Below, piece by piece: positions 1 through 11,064 of a DNA stretch of 64,000 nt. The notes below the pieces were generated by a model. That model did no database searches. It was given only the letters and a program-made list of their open reading frames with translations, and was not told the origin of the DNA. The DNA lies in contig NC_061064.1 in NCBI RefSeq assembly GCF_021917145.1, forward strand, positions 4,197,203 to 4,261,202. Reading direction: 5' to 3'. This DNA is from Hypomesus transpacificus (taxonomy: Eukaryota; Chordata; Actinopteri; Osmeriformes; Osmeridae). Each line of letters opens with the position of its first letter. The first letter of the stretch is position 1. Position numbers and translations under genes: made by a program.

Positions 1-120
1 AAATACATTGCTATCCAACCCACCTGACAGACATTGCTTCATTTCAACACCTTAACATGCTTAAGAGATGACACACCGGAAGGCTGGGATTGACAGATCC
101 CCTGACTGTTTATCTAACAG

Positions 121-1591
121 ATCAGTTTTAAAAGAGATGCAGCTGAAAATTACATTTTGCAGGCTCCATCAAGAAACTAATTTAAATGCAGGTTTGCAAA
201 ATAAATGTATGCTGTATTTAAAACTTGTCTTTTCAAAAACTGTCCCCTTTCCCTCTTGCTGTAGGTTTGTGTCCAATCTGTTCACTTTCATCTGGCCTTT
301 ATCCAGACTCCTCCTGTCGACGCTGTGTATCTGCCAGCATTAACAAAGGTAACCATTGTTCCACTGCAACACTTGTAAATACCTTGTCTCCATGTTCAGA
401 CCAATCACACCGTATAAGCTGGGTCCTTGACTCCTACAGTCAGTCATTTGTATTCCCTCTCTCTTCAAAACATTGCCTGAAAACCTGGTTGCCCCTCACT
501 ACACCTGACGCAAAAACTCTGCTTGACTTGAATGAATGTTGACCTTTAACTGATTGGAACTATTAGGTTTTTGCCTGTGCGCTCATATAAAATTGAAGTT
601 TAGTATAGATGTGATATATTTATAAAACACATAAGCTAGCTAGCTAATGCAATAACATTCAAGGGATGGACATTGTTCTTGCACTTTCATAAAAATGTAT
701 CACACTAGAATTTGAAAGTTTACTTTGTTGATGTTTCTGAACCCGGTCTACTATACTGCTGTGTCATCACCTTAACAACAAGGTTTCTTGGGTAGAAAAG
801 ACGTGTGTGTGGAGCTGATCCAGGCCAGGACCCACCTCTGCTCTCTCACAGGTAGTTAATCAGTAAGCACACTGTGCATTTAACACAGGAGGCCTTCCTG
901 GTATCTAATCAACATAAAAAGAGGAAGGAAAGAGAAACTGGCTTATCTAGAAACCTGACCAAATATGGGGTGAGGCGAAACTCTATGAAGTGAAGTAAGA
1001 CGTGCAAAGAGGGAGGGGCTGTATACTTTTTGTGCAACCCATGCCTGCGTTTTTTCAGCCCTGTGATTGGCTGGATTGAATGATCACACGCTGATTGATC
1101 AATCAATAACCTGAAAGTCATCATCTCACCCAAGGTGTTTGTCCTCACTCTGATTACCAGGAATCTCTTCCACTGAGAATTGCAGACAGTATTTGATAAA
1201 TAAGAATGGAAACAGGAATGAACAGGAAGGTTTTCTTGGCTACCTCTACAATGACGTCGTCCATGAACTATTACACACACACATCCTATCGACAGTTACT
1301 TCATACACTTGTGAAGCAACCAGACTGGTTCAACTGGATGTAGATTAAATACATGCAACGCGTGACCTTAACTCAAACTGACACACACCTGTGCATTCAG
1401 ACATCTACCGGTGTGTCAACCTTTTTCTTTTTTCTTTCTATGCAACGTCTGTTCTAAATATTTCCTGGTCCAGGGAAGTTTTTTTTTTTGTCTGAGTGTC
1501 TGTTTGTTTAGGAGGTGGACTACAGCCCTCCACCTTCTTTTTTTATGAGAGTCAACCTGTGTCTAGTCCACTGGAATACATGTTCAAATAG
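121..1591 (+). CDS. 3' exons of an unidentified gene, cut by the left edge
   Basis: I do not recognise this gene. Four exons can be proposed: 121-191, 265-348, 783-851 and 1512-1591, with stop TAG at 1589-1591. After the first exon every junction is phase 1 and all frames join. The second exon encodes a zinc-knuckle-like pattern, LCPICSLSSG followed by CRRC (two CxxC pairs). The third contains ELIQARTHLCSLTG. The last exon follows a strong pyrimidine tract and TTTAG acceptor and ends PLEYMFK. The acceptor before 783 is weak in pyrimidines. Earlier exons would lie left of the window. Consistent phase and the paired cysteines argue for a real gene, but no family can be named and no function is proposed. 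Confidence 0.45.
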
Positions 1592-2048
1592 CATTTTGTT
1601 TGTTTTTCTACTGAGAGGCCTGGGTTGTCCTCTGACAACATTCTACAACACCATCAGGTAAACACTGACTGTGAGATCTCTGACTGGAAATCCCATAGAT
1701 TTCTTCGACTTGTGCCTTCTACAATTCATTCATTCTTCAAGGCTCAGCCTATCCCCTTTTTTCCCTCCTTTCTGCCCGCCCCCTCCCTCTCCCTCTCCCT
1801 CTCTCTTAAGTCTCCGGCAGCCTTTGCTCGATCTGTTTATCTCAACAGGGCTGAGCTCCGAATACTCCCAGCACAAGGGGAGGGCCTTGCCTGCTTTCAA
1901 TCAATAACCTCTGGAATTCAGAAATACTAGTAGGTCCTGTCTCTGGCAGACTGTGACACACTTGTGGAGGGCGGGCTCCATAACGCACTGGAAGTTACCT
2001 CTGCCTCTCTCTGGTTTCGCAGGTCTGTTTGTGTGTGTTTGTGTGACG

Positions 2049-5000
2049 ATGGCTGAGCCCATGTCTCCGGATTACTTCAGCTGCCCTCTATGTGTTGGCT
2101 TGCTAAGGGACCCCGTAGCTATTCCCTGTGGCCACAGCTTCTGTATGGACTGCATCAGTGGCTACTGGAACGAGGCTGACTACACGGGAATCTACATCTG
2201 CCCTCAATGCAAGATCACCTTCACCCAAAGGCCTGTGCTGAGGCCCAACACCATGCTGACTCAGGTGGCTGAAAAGATCAAGAAGACAGGCCTTAACCAA
2301 ACCAACACGTCCCCAGGAAACAGCTTTGCCGGCCCAGCCGACGTGCCCTGTGACTTCTGTTCGGGGAAAAAGCTCAAGGCTGTCAAGTCCTGTCTGAACT
2401 GCCTGGCTTCCTACTGTGAGAAGCACCTGAAGCCCCACTACGAGTCAGCCACCTTCAAGAGGCACAAGCTGGTGGATGAGCTGGGAAACCTGGACCGGAA
2501 GATCTGCCCTCAGCACCAGAAGTCCCTGGAGCTGTTCTGTCGTACAGACCAGATGTGCATCTGTGCCATCTGCACAGTCAGCGAGCACAGGGGCCATGAT
2601 ATTGTCTCAGCTGAGGCAGAGAGGAGTGAGAAACAGGTAAGAGGCAGTCAGCCTTCCTCTCTCAGTATTAGGCTACACTGTACGAATGCACCTGCTCAGT
2701 GTGACCCAAATAGAATGAAAAACAACAGCTTACATTGTAGTCATTGCAAAACATTAACAGGTTTGAAATTGTGCCTGTCATTCTGTCAGAAATTGATCAA
2801 AGAACTCAAATACAGTTTGACAGAAACTATTATACTCTGTCACTTTAGGAGGAGTGTTCCACTATTCCAGTTTCAAAGGTTAACTGACTAATGGTTTATT
2901 GAAAGGCATATCCAGAACTACATTTCCCTTTGTCACTGAGAACATCACTCGAACATTAGTCAGAAGGGAGGTATGGGTAGGGAGGACGGGTTGGGAGAGG
3001 TGGGTCTTTTGATGGAGGAATGTGAGTTAAAGCAGACGTGTAGTATTCCCAACCCCCATCCATGCACTATCACTAAAGTTTGTACTTTGACCCAGCCTTC
3101 CAATGCTATCAGACACTCTTGAAGGCATGTACAGCCAAAACAATTACAGCACCCTGATTAGACCTGGGGTCTGCTGAAGGAATGTGTTCATAATCAGTGA
3201 TGAAAACTCCCCTAAGCTTGCGGTGTCACAGCTGTGCACGGCGGTGGAGGAAGACCGACACCAAAGAAACTACCACCTAAACTACACAGCCTCTATTCTC
3301 CTAGGCTGAAGCCCTCCTGTGGGAGGGACTGCAGGCGATATTAGTGATACTGGAAATCTGCATTGGTGGGTCAAGGCCCTAAACACTTCACCTGGTAACA
3401 AACCAACGTATATAAACATGGACTTTGTGACGGTGACTATGCACTGCACAGTAACCTGCGGATTCAAAAACATTTACGCGGGCAAGAAACAAACCTGTAA
3501 TGGATGTTGCAGAGATTTCTCAAGAACATTTGCATCAAGCATGTCAGATAATTGTATGACCTCATCTTAAATAGAAAACGAAGCTTTTCAAACTTGGTTT
3601 ACAAAGCTACAGTAATAATTCAAGCTTTTTTGTTGTTTACTAAATGGAAAGTCTGGTTCCTCTCATCCCTGGATTTACAACCTGAGTCTCCCATGGCTGA
3701 CTGCTTCTCTCTCACACTCCACTCCCTCCCTCCTTCTCTCCCCCCCCTCCCCAGATTCCCAACATTCCTCAAGCTTATCTTGAAGAATGGATCGGTGGGC
3801 TTCAGTAAAGGCTGAATTAGAAACCCCTCACAGTTTTCTATAGGCCAGGACGTGTGCACCTTGAAACATCTCTTTAGAAGTCAGGCAGCGGCAGTTTCAC
3901 ATTCCTTGCATGGTCTAGATTCCATCAACCCTATTTTCCCTCCTTCTGAGATCAAGTTGCCCTTTATTAAGTAGATCCTCAGACCTTGGTATATTAAAAA
4001 CAAATCTTAATTACTCAAAAATGCAATGCAATGCAAAAGATGTGAAGCTCATTACTTTCTGGAAGCAGAACGCATATGATGTGTACTAGTATATGTAAAA
4101 TGTATAATCCATGCACGCAGTTAAATGTAATCGTCCAGTTTTATTACCTATATATAACTAGATGTGAAGTCGCAGAGATGCGGTTTCCACGAATAATCCC
4201 TTAGATAACACTACACTACATATATGGAAGTTGAGAACATTCAGCACACGAATGTAATGTGAATGTGAATGAATGTGATTTCACAAGCATGAAATGGATT
4301 TCATGAATTCCAAGCATGAATGCTGCTAAATTTGAAATGCTGATTACCATTTAAACAATTACTGTTCATATCACCAGAAACTCCTGGGGGTGTCTCAAGC
4401 TGAGATCAGGCAGAAATGTCAAGAAAGGGTGAAGGAGCTGGAGGAGTTAAGAACCGCAGTGGACTCATTAAAGGTAAGAAGGAATTATCGCAACGCAATA
4501 ATCTAATATTTCTTTAATCACCTACTGCAAGATGATCTAACATGTTAGTAAATGCAAGAATTTACTTTAGAGACTGACAGTGTTTATATGAAACACTAAA
4601 AAGTCTTCTAGAATCATATAGATCCTAGATACAATAATTGTTTTCTTTTGTCTCGCAACATCCCTATCTACATAACAAACCAGAATGACTACTTATGAAA
4701 GTTCTTTGATTGTATTACTATTTTATCTCTATCTCGTACAGAGCTCAGCCAAGAGAGCAATGGCAGAGAGCGAAAAGATGTTTGAGGAGATGATACGTTC
4801 CATAGAGAGAATGAGGTCTGAGGTCACTAAGCTCATTGGCATCAATGAGAAGGCTGCCTTTAACCAGGCTGATGGCTTGGTCGAGAGGCTGGAGCAGGAG
4901 ATTGATGAACTGAAGAAAAAGGAGATTGGCCTCAAACAGCTATATAGCACTGATGACCACATCCACTTCCTGCAGGTGAGAAATCCAGCAGAAAATCCCC

Positions 5001-6353
5001 AAAGACTTAACACATTCAATCTCTGCTCTAGCAAAAAAGAATTATTTGGAAACACTTTTAATGCTTCTCCAGGAAACATGACGCAACACCATTATTCATC
5101 CTAATGGGAGTAATTTGGATAGTTGCTAGTGGAGCAGGCTCGTCTGACAAGTTATCTTTTCTTCTCAGAATTTCAACTATCTTTGCACTCCCACCGATGA
5201 TGGATTCATACCCAGAGTAACGGTGAACCCAGATTTCTCCTTTGGCGCAGCCAGGAAAGCCGTGGCTGAGATCAAAGAACGTCTGGAGGAGCTAGGAAGG
5301 GAGGAGCTATTGAAGATCTCCAAGTCAGGTTAGGACCACACTGTACTAATGGCAGAAGACATGAAGAGCTGTTGTTGGTTACAAAGAACAATGAGTTCAG
5401 GTTGGTTGCTTACCTTACCGTGCCTCTTTAACCCTGACAGTAAATGAGGTTCCTGTTTATACAACTGAAACTCGATCCAGAGAGAAAAGCAGCAGAGGTA
5501 AGTCAGTTGTCACCATATAGAATATAAATCAAATCATGATGCCACATTGCATTTGGTTGTTATTTTAAAAGAAATCGCAATACTAAATGTATGCAGTTTT
5601 TTGACTGAGACATAACAGCAAATCTTTTTAATTTTAGTGAAAGAAATAACAGTGGACAGTGCTCCTCCTGCAGAGCCTAGAACCAGAGCAGACTTTCTGA
5701 AGTGTAAGTATCTCCTAAAAGGTGATAAATGTGTCTTAAAATGTTCTTCTCACCTCAATCCGCTCAATCAAACACGTTATCCACGTGGGAGGTGTCTAAT
5801 GGTAAGCCTGTCTAATTTACCCTCACTCCTAGACTTCTGCCAGCTCAGACTGGATCCTGCCACAGCCTACAAGGAGCTGCACCTGTCAGACAGCAACAGG
5901 AAGGTGATCAGAACCAGGGACCTGCAATCCTACAGCGACACCGCTGAGAGATTTGATAGCTTCGCCCAGGTCCTGTGTCGTGAAGCGCTGTCCGGAGGTC
6001 GCTTCTACTGGGAGATAGAGTGGAGTGGGGAGTTCTCAATGGGAGTGGCATACAAAGGCATCAGCCGCAAAGGCAAAGGCTCTCTGTGTCTGCTGGGCTA
6101 CAATGATAAGTCCTGGAGTCTTCTGTGCTCTGACTCAGGATACTCAGCCTGGCACAACAGGGTGGATAAGGCCATCCATGCCCCCCACTCCCCCAGGATA
6201 GGAGTCTACCTTGACCATGGTGCAGGGGTGCTGGCTTTCTTCAGTATAGGCAACAACATGACCCTTCTTCACAGATTTGAGACCACCTTTGTTGAGCCTC
6301 TCTATCCAGGCTTTGGCGTTGGAACCTCGGTTAAGATCTGCCAACTAAAATGA
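2049..6353 (+). CDS. TRIM E3 ubiquitin ligase (finTRIM/TRIM25-like, RING-B-box-coiled-coil-SPRY)
   Basis: Exons 2049-2636, 4378-4473, 4742-4975, 5169-5328, 5441-5497, 5638-5703 and 5833-6353 join in phase to 573 residues. The 96-nt and 234-nt second and third exons are the usual TRIM coiled-coil exons. Residues 12-54 form a C3HC4 RING (CPLC, CGHSFC, CPQC). Two B-boxes follow at about 98-141 and 150-186, then a coiled coil to about 310. A PRY-SPRY domain starts near residue 401, with LHLSDSNRKV, GGRFYWEIEW and YPGFGVG. The start at 2049 (MAEPMSPDYF) was chosen because it sits just before the RING, although the frame is open upstream. Such proteins are cytoplasmic E3 ligases, often antiviral in fish; the exact subfamily and substrate cannot be told from sequence. 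Confidence 0.93.
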
Positions 6354-6482
6354 ACATTTATATGCGCCTCTGATTTATTAATGAAAACACTAAGAAAGCA
6401 AAAATGTTTTCCATGCTCTTATTTGATCTAATTGTTCATACGTCATTGTAAACTTTGCCCTACAAGACTTTTGGTGATATTC

Positions 6483-6689
6483 AATAAATGTACTACCTAT
6501 AAGTGAGTGTGGAATATTATTTTGTTTGTAATGTTTTTTTTTCTCCCTTAATCCATTATCATGTTCTCTTTACTATGCTCTGTGCAAACTGTCCTATGTA
6601 TCTAGTCAATACAAAGACCAGTGTGGTTTTACAGGATATCAGTTTGCTCATTGTGATGACAAAAATACTCTTCAATAGTTTTCAATAAA
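6483..6689 (+). terminator. two poly(A) signals of the TRIM gene
   Basis: AATAAA occurs at 6483-6488 and again at 6684-6689, 130 and 331 bases past the TRIM stop codon. Alternative 3' ends about 200 bases apart are therefore likely. Confidence 0.6.
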
Positions 6690-6699
6690 GAATGTATTA

Positions 6700-7870
6700 A
6701 AATACATTTGTGCTTCTTTTGAATTGATGTGTTTTGATTACATACTGTACACATTACACACCATGGTTAATTGTCTAAATACATCATCTACAGTGTATCC
6801 CTATGCAGTATCTATGGTTTATAGTCAAAGCAAATTACTGAAGACATTCTAAATGTTGTAGGCTATTTACATTGCGTTTGTTATCCCAGCTGCTAAATCA
6901 AATTAGGCATTTTCCATGACATGAATATTTATATGATTAGTTATGTAATAAGTTAAAGACTTCAGGGTGATGACCCAATTATGTCAAATTACTAGGAGAA
7001 GATTTTCCACATTTCAGTAACGGTTTTCAGTCTTCACTAAAATCAACAAATTGTCACACTCCTACAGGCATTAAGCATCCATCTAAACACATTTGCCTCA
7101 GAACTGGTGTACAGGGCTTCCTGTTTACAAAAGTAGGCTAATTAATCTAAATACATAGTAATCAAAACAGTAATAAAAAGATAATTAAAACACGAATCTT
7201 CAGTTCTAATCGATTCAGTAGCTAATAGTGTCCAATGTACAATAATATTGCAAGCTTTATGTTGTTGCCCTCACTAACTAAACGTTGTATATAGTGCACT
7301 CTACTGGTAGAGTGTAAAATCATATATTATCACATATAAGTTTGTTTAAGCACATTGAATATCTATGATATTTCCATCACAACATTAAAGGCAGACCGTT
7401 TGGTATCGAATATTGTCTACCCGCCCTCCTAATCATTCTCCACTAATTTGTAAATGGGCGGTGCTTTGTTGTTTGAGTGATGTTGTGTGCGTCCAATTAA
7501 AACGGTTTTCACCATGGAAACCAAGACGAACGTCAAGTTTACACACACACTTAAACCCATCTAGCATTCTAGCAAAGCAGGGAAAATATTTACTCTGCGC
7601 ATTCAACAAGCTAGCAAAGGCTATTCAAACGTTCCTTATGTATGTAAATCTAATTTGCAGCGCTAAACTACAGTCCTGCTAGCTACACTTTAGCTAGCTA
7701 ACGTTGATACGGTACCTCTAGCCTAGTCTAGAGAGAAGATAAGTACAGGACTGTAGAGCTAGCATAGACAAGCTACAGTCAATACGCTACGCTAAGGAAC
7801 CTGCTAGCTAGCTAAAGTACACCCATAAACACGCATGTTTATCCACACAAAATAAATCAGCAACGTGACA
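6700..7870. other. intergenic stretch between the TRIM gene and ift22
   Basis: AT-rich sequence without convincing exons or known repeats. The last 300 bases hold many copies of GCTAGCTA-like words just upstream of the ift22 start and are probably its promoter region. Confidence 0.4.
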
Positions 7871-8946
7871 ATGTTCAAGGCGAAGATTATTGTAATTGGA
7901 CCGAGTGAGGTAAAAAAAAACTAACTTTTTTTTGTGTGTTGTCAGCTACAGTTTAGGGCATAGCCTGTCTATCTAGGTTAAACATCAATGTATGAATGTC
8001 GCTTGCTCTAAGTTGCTATTTGCATTAAATTGCTAATGCTTTCATGGCATTTTCTTTTGGAAACGTGTAACTTTTATATGTATTCAATTAATGCATCAGA
8101 TGTATGATGTGTTTCAGAGTGGAAAAACGGTATTGTCCAACTTCCTTTCTGACACAGTGGAGACAATTGGTGGAGAGTATAATCCCACTCAGGGGGTCAG
8201 GTACGTAACTAACTACGCCTTTTAAAAATGGAAACGTCGGCTCAATTACTAGATTAATTTAGCTACATTCTGTCAATTTAGGCCCACTGGGATGTGATAT
8301 TATTGGTGTATCTGTGCCACCATCCCATGTCTCTAGGATCCTGGAATTTGAATCACAAAATGAAGGCAGTGACAAATACTCCAGTTGTGAGGTGGAACTC
8401 TGGGACTGTGCTGGTGATTTCAGGTAAGGGAACGCAAACCTACATTCATGTTTAGATCGCAATTTAGTGCTCTCTGCTAACTTCTTTCTTTTATTAGGTT
8501 TGAATCCTGCTGGCCAGCTTTGATGAAAGACGCCAATGGTGTGATCATCGTGTTTAATCCAGATGTGCCAAACCACTTAAAAGAGGTAGAGACATGGTAT
8601 TCGATGTTCATTGCCTCTCAGGGGTTGCAGGATAACCAGTGTCTTCTGATGGCTCACCACAAGCCTGGCAGTGGGGCAGATAACATACAACCACCACTAG
8701 GTTAGCAGTAAACTCTTTAAATTCTCCTAAATGGACTATCAACTGTTTGGTTACTGTATCATTAGTAATCTACATGCTTGTTTTTGTTCCTGTGTAGCCT
8801 CAAATTTAAACAGAATAACACTCATTCACTCTAACCTGGAAGAGGAGCCAGAGGACGTGAGGCAAGGTTTCCAAAAATACTTAGAAGACGTCGTCCATAC
8901 GTTGTCAGAGAGCAGAGAACAAGAGGAGATGTCAATCATTACCTAA
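7871..8946 (+). CDS. ift22: intraflagellar transport protein 22 (RabL5 small GTPase-like)
   Basis: Five exons, 7871-7909, 8118-8200, 8337-8423, 8498-8700 and 8798-8946, give 186 residues; human IFT22 has 185. The start MFKAKIIVIGPSE runs into SGKT across the first intron to form the P-loop GPSESGKT (residues 10-17). The G3 motif is WDCAGDFRF. The usual Rab NKxD guanine-binding motif is not seen (AHHKPGS lies there), and there is no C-terminal prenylation cysteine (the end is EEMSIIT), as in RABL5. The family protein is a peripheral subunit of the IFT-B complex that carries cargo along cilia. The gene converges on atp5mg; its AATAAA is at 9187-9192. Confidence 0.97.
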
Positions 8947-9186
8947 TGCTGTGTCCAAATATGTAAAACTGTATGCAAGCCTCAATTCTTCCATTTAGCT
9001 GATCTTGGAAATCTAAAAAATTCCAAAACTAATGGCATGCATCAGCTAGTTACTTGGTCTTCAAAAGGATTGGCATTGATCAGTTAGGTATTTTGTACCT
9101 TTTTTTTTAGGCTGGAATTAGCAATTTAAAAGGTAACATGACTGTGAATACACTTTACTTGTAAACTAAATGTGTTAATTTATTCA

Positions 9187-9242
9187 AATAAATTTTCTAA
9201 ACAAAATTACACAAAGCTGTACTTAAACAATAGACATTTATT
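9187..9242. terminator. facing poly(A) signals of ift22 and atp5mg
   Basis: A plus-strand AATAAA at 9187-9192 serves ift22. A minus-strand AATAAA (TTTATT at 9237-9242) serves atp5mg. Only 44 bases separate them, so cleavage 10-30 bases downstream of each would give transcripts whose tails meet or overlap. Confidence 0.7.
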
Positions 9243-9322
9243 CATTGAATCAATAGTTTGGAGCTGGAAGGTGAGAGCATACAACACTCAGCAGAGCAAA
9301 AAGTAACATGACAGTTCATGAT

Positions 9323-10319
9323 CTAAACATCGTATCCAATGAGACCTCCCTTCCCGATGATCTCTCCGATGTAGAACCACATCAGCACTTCAGTGGCAAC
9401 CAGTCCATTCCTCACAGCGTCCTGTGAAATAAAGATGTTGGTTAATGCTTGTCTTAAATTCCTCATAGTTAAGACATGCCTTAAATATCCATGTCTCTTT
9501 TACAATCATGTATATGGGTGATTGTATAACACCCTCGACTGAGATCTGATATTACAATATGCATAAAAAGACGAACACAAACTTGAAGTATATGTGCTTT
9601 ATGTTCTCACTTTAACCGTGGTTTGTCCTAGACGTCCAGACTGGAAGCCCTTGACTATGTTCGTAAGCCCACTGATGGCCTTGGGAATCTCGGCAGGGGA
9701 AGGGGGCACCAACTCCACACGGGCGTAATACCAGAAGGTCGCTAGCCTAGGTTTTGAGTATGTGACAGCGGCTGAAACAGAAAACAGAAGTACCGAAATA
9801 ATTATTGGTCATAAACCTTAGCACCAACTACGCACTCTAACCACAGTTAAAGTAGCTAGTCAATTCCAGACAGGCAGTAATGAATGAAAAGCAGGGCAAT
9901 GGTGACCTGACAGGCTGCTGCTCGCGCTAGCTTAGCGTTAGCTAGCTTGCTAACTCATGCTAATAACTAACTAGGTTGCCAACGTACATAAGTTAGCCGA
10001 CTATACACTGGCTTTAATATACCTAGCTTGCAAAATGCTATGAAAATATATCGCCTATATGCTTGTCTAAATTAATTACTACTGTGCCGGATAATGTTTA
10101 CAGCTAGTCAGCTAGCTAACGCAAATTCATAGCGCCTGCTTCTTCATCGAGATGAGCGTCTCTGAAATAACACACAAGGCCAAGCGAGTCACTGACAGGT
10201 AGCTAGTTAGCTAATGTAAAAGCTGATTTACTCTGACACAACCCTTTTTCTTGTCAGGAAAACTTACCGCCGACCAATGTTGGTACTTTGGCCACCAATT
10301 TCTGCACAGCTTGTGCCAT
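9323..10319 (-). CDS. atp5mg: mitochondrial ATP synthase membrane subunit g
   Basis: Three exons (10268-10319, 9611-9771, 9323-9421) encode 103 residues, the same length as human ATP5MG. The protein starts [18 protein letters not shown], continues with [16 protein letters not shown] and ends [19 protein letters not shown]. The C-terminal hydrophobic helix with a small-residue motif (GEIIGKGG) is the membrane segment used for dimerisation of the F1Fo enzyme in the inner membrane. There is no cleavable presequence, as in the family. The gene is tail-to-tail with ift22 and about 750 bases downstream of the nherf4 3' end, on the same strand. Nothing in it looks broken. Confidence 0.97.
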
Positions 10320-11064
10320 TTTGGAGTAGTTTCCCTGCTTCTCTAGTCAACTGCTTCGCTGCGACTGAATGTCACCTCCAGCTAAGAAGGACCCTACCGT
10401 GTAGCTGTTTAAACTACTGCCTGAACAGAATATTGGCATCGGCTCTTGGCTGCCTTTACGTAATAATGTAACCACCCCCTAGCACAGGTGCAAAGGGTAC
10501 GTGGTCTTTTTTTTAACCAAGGGTTTACATTGTAACATAACTTTGATTTCCAATTTCCTTTGCCAGATACAACTGCTTTGAATATGCCAAGAATGGTAGG
10601 AAGCAATTGTATTAATATAAACGTATAGGAGGTAGGTAGGTCTACTGTTTAATTTAATGTATTTTAATGACGACAATGTTTACTATTGTGAATCCAGTGA
10701 AATTTCATTTTATTTTCACAGATGTAGAACGCATTGTTAAGGCCTACAATTTACATGAATATTTTACCAATATATGTATACAACATTCTTTTTTTAAAAC
10801 ATTACATTACTTGGAAACTAATAGCTTAACATTTTATTTTCTTATCTGGTCATTGTTATTTTGTGGTGTGTCTTTCTTGTGAATCCACCAGACAACTAAT
10901 GCAGACCTCATGTACTGTACTGTACAAACCAGGGTGAGGTTTTAGCTCGGGTGATAAGTAAACAAGAACACTTTTATACCTAGGTTAATACAGTTTGGCT
11001 TGCTTTGAGTAAGGGGCTCTGTCCTATGGTCTTGTGGGTGAGTCGTCAAGATGTGAACTATCTG

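Noticed and set aside
2103-2438. Minus-strand open frame of 111 codons
   Set aside because: It is a shadow of the RING/B-box exon of the TRIM gene, with no splice or start support of its own.
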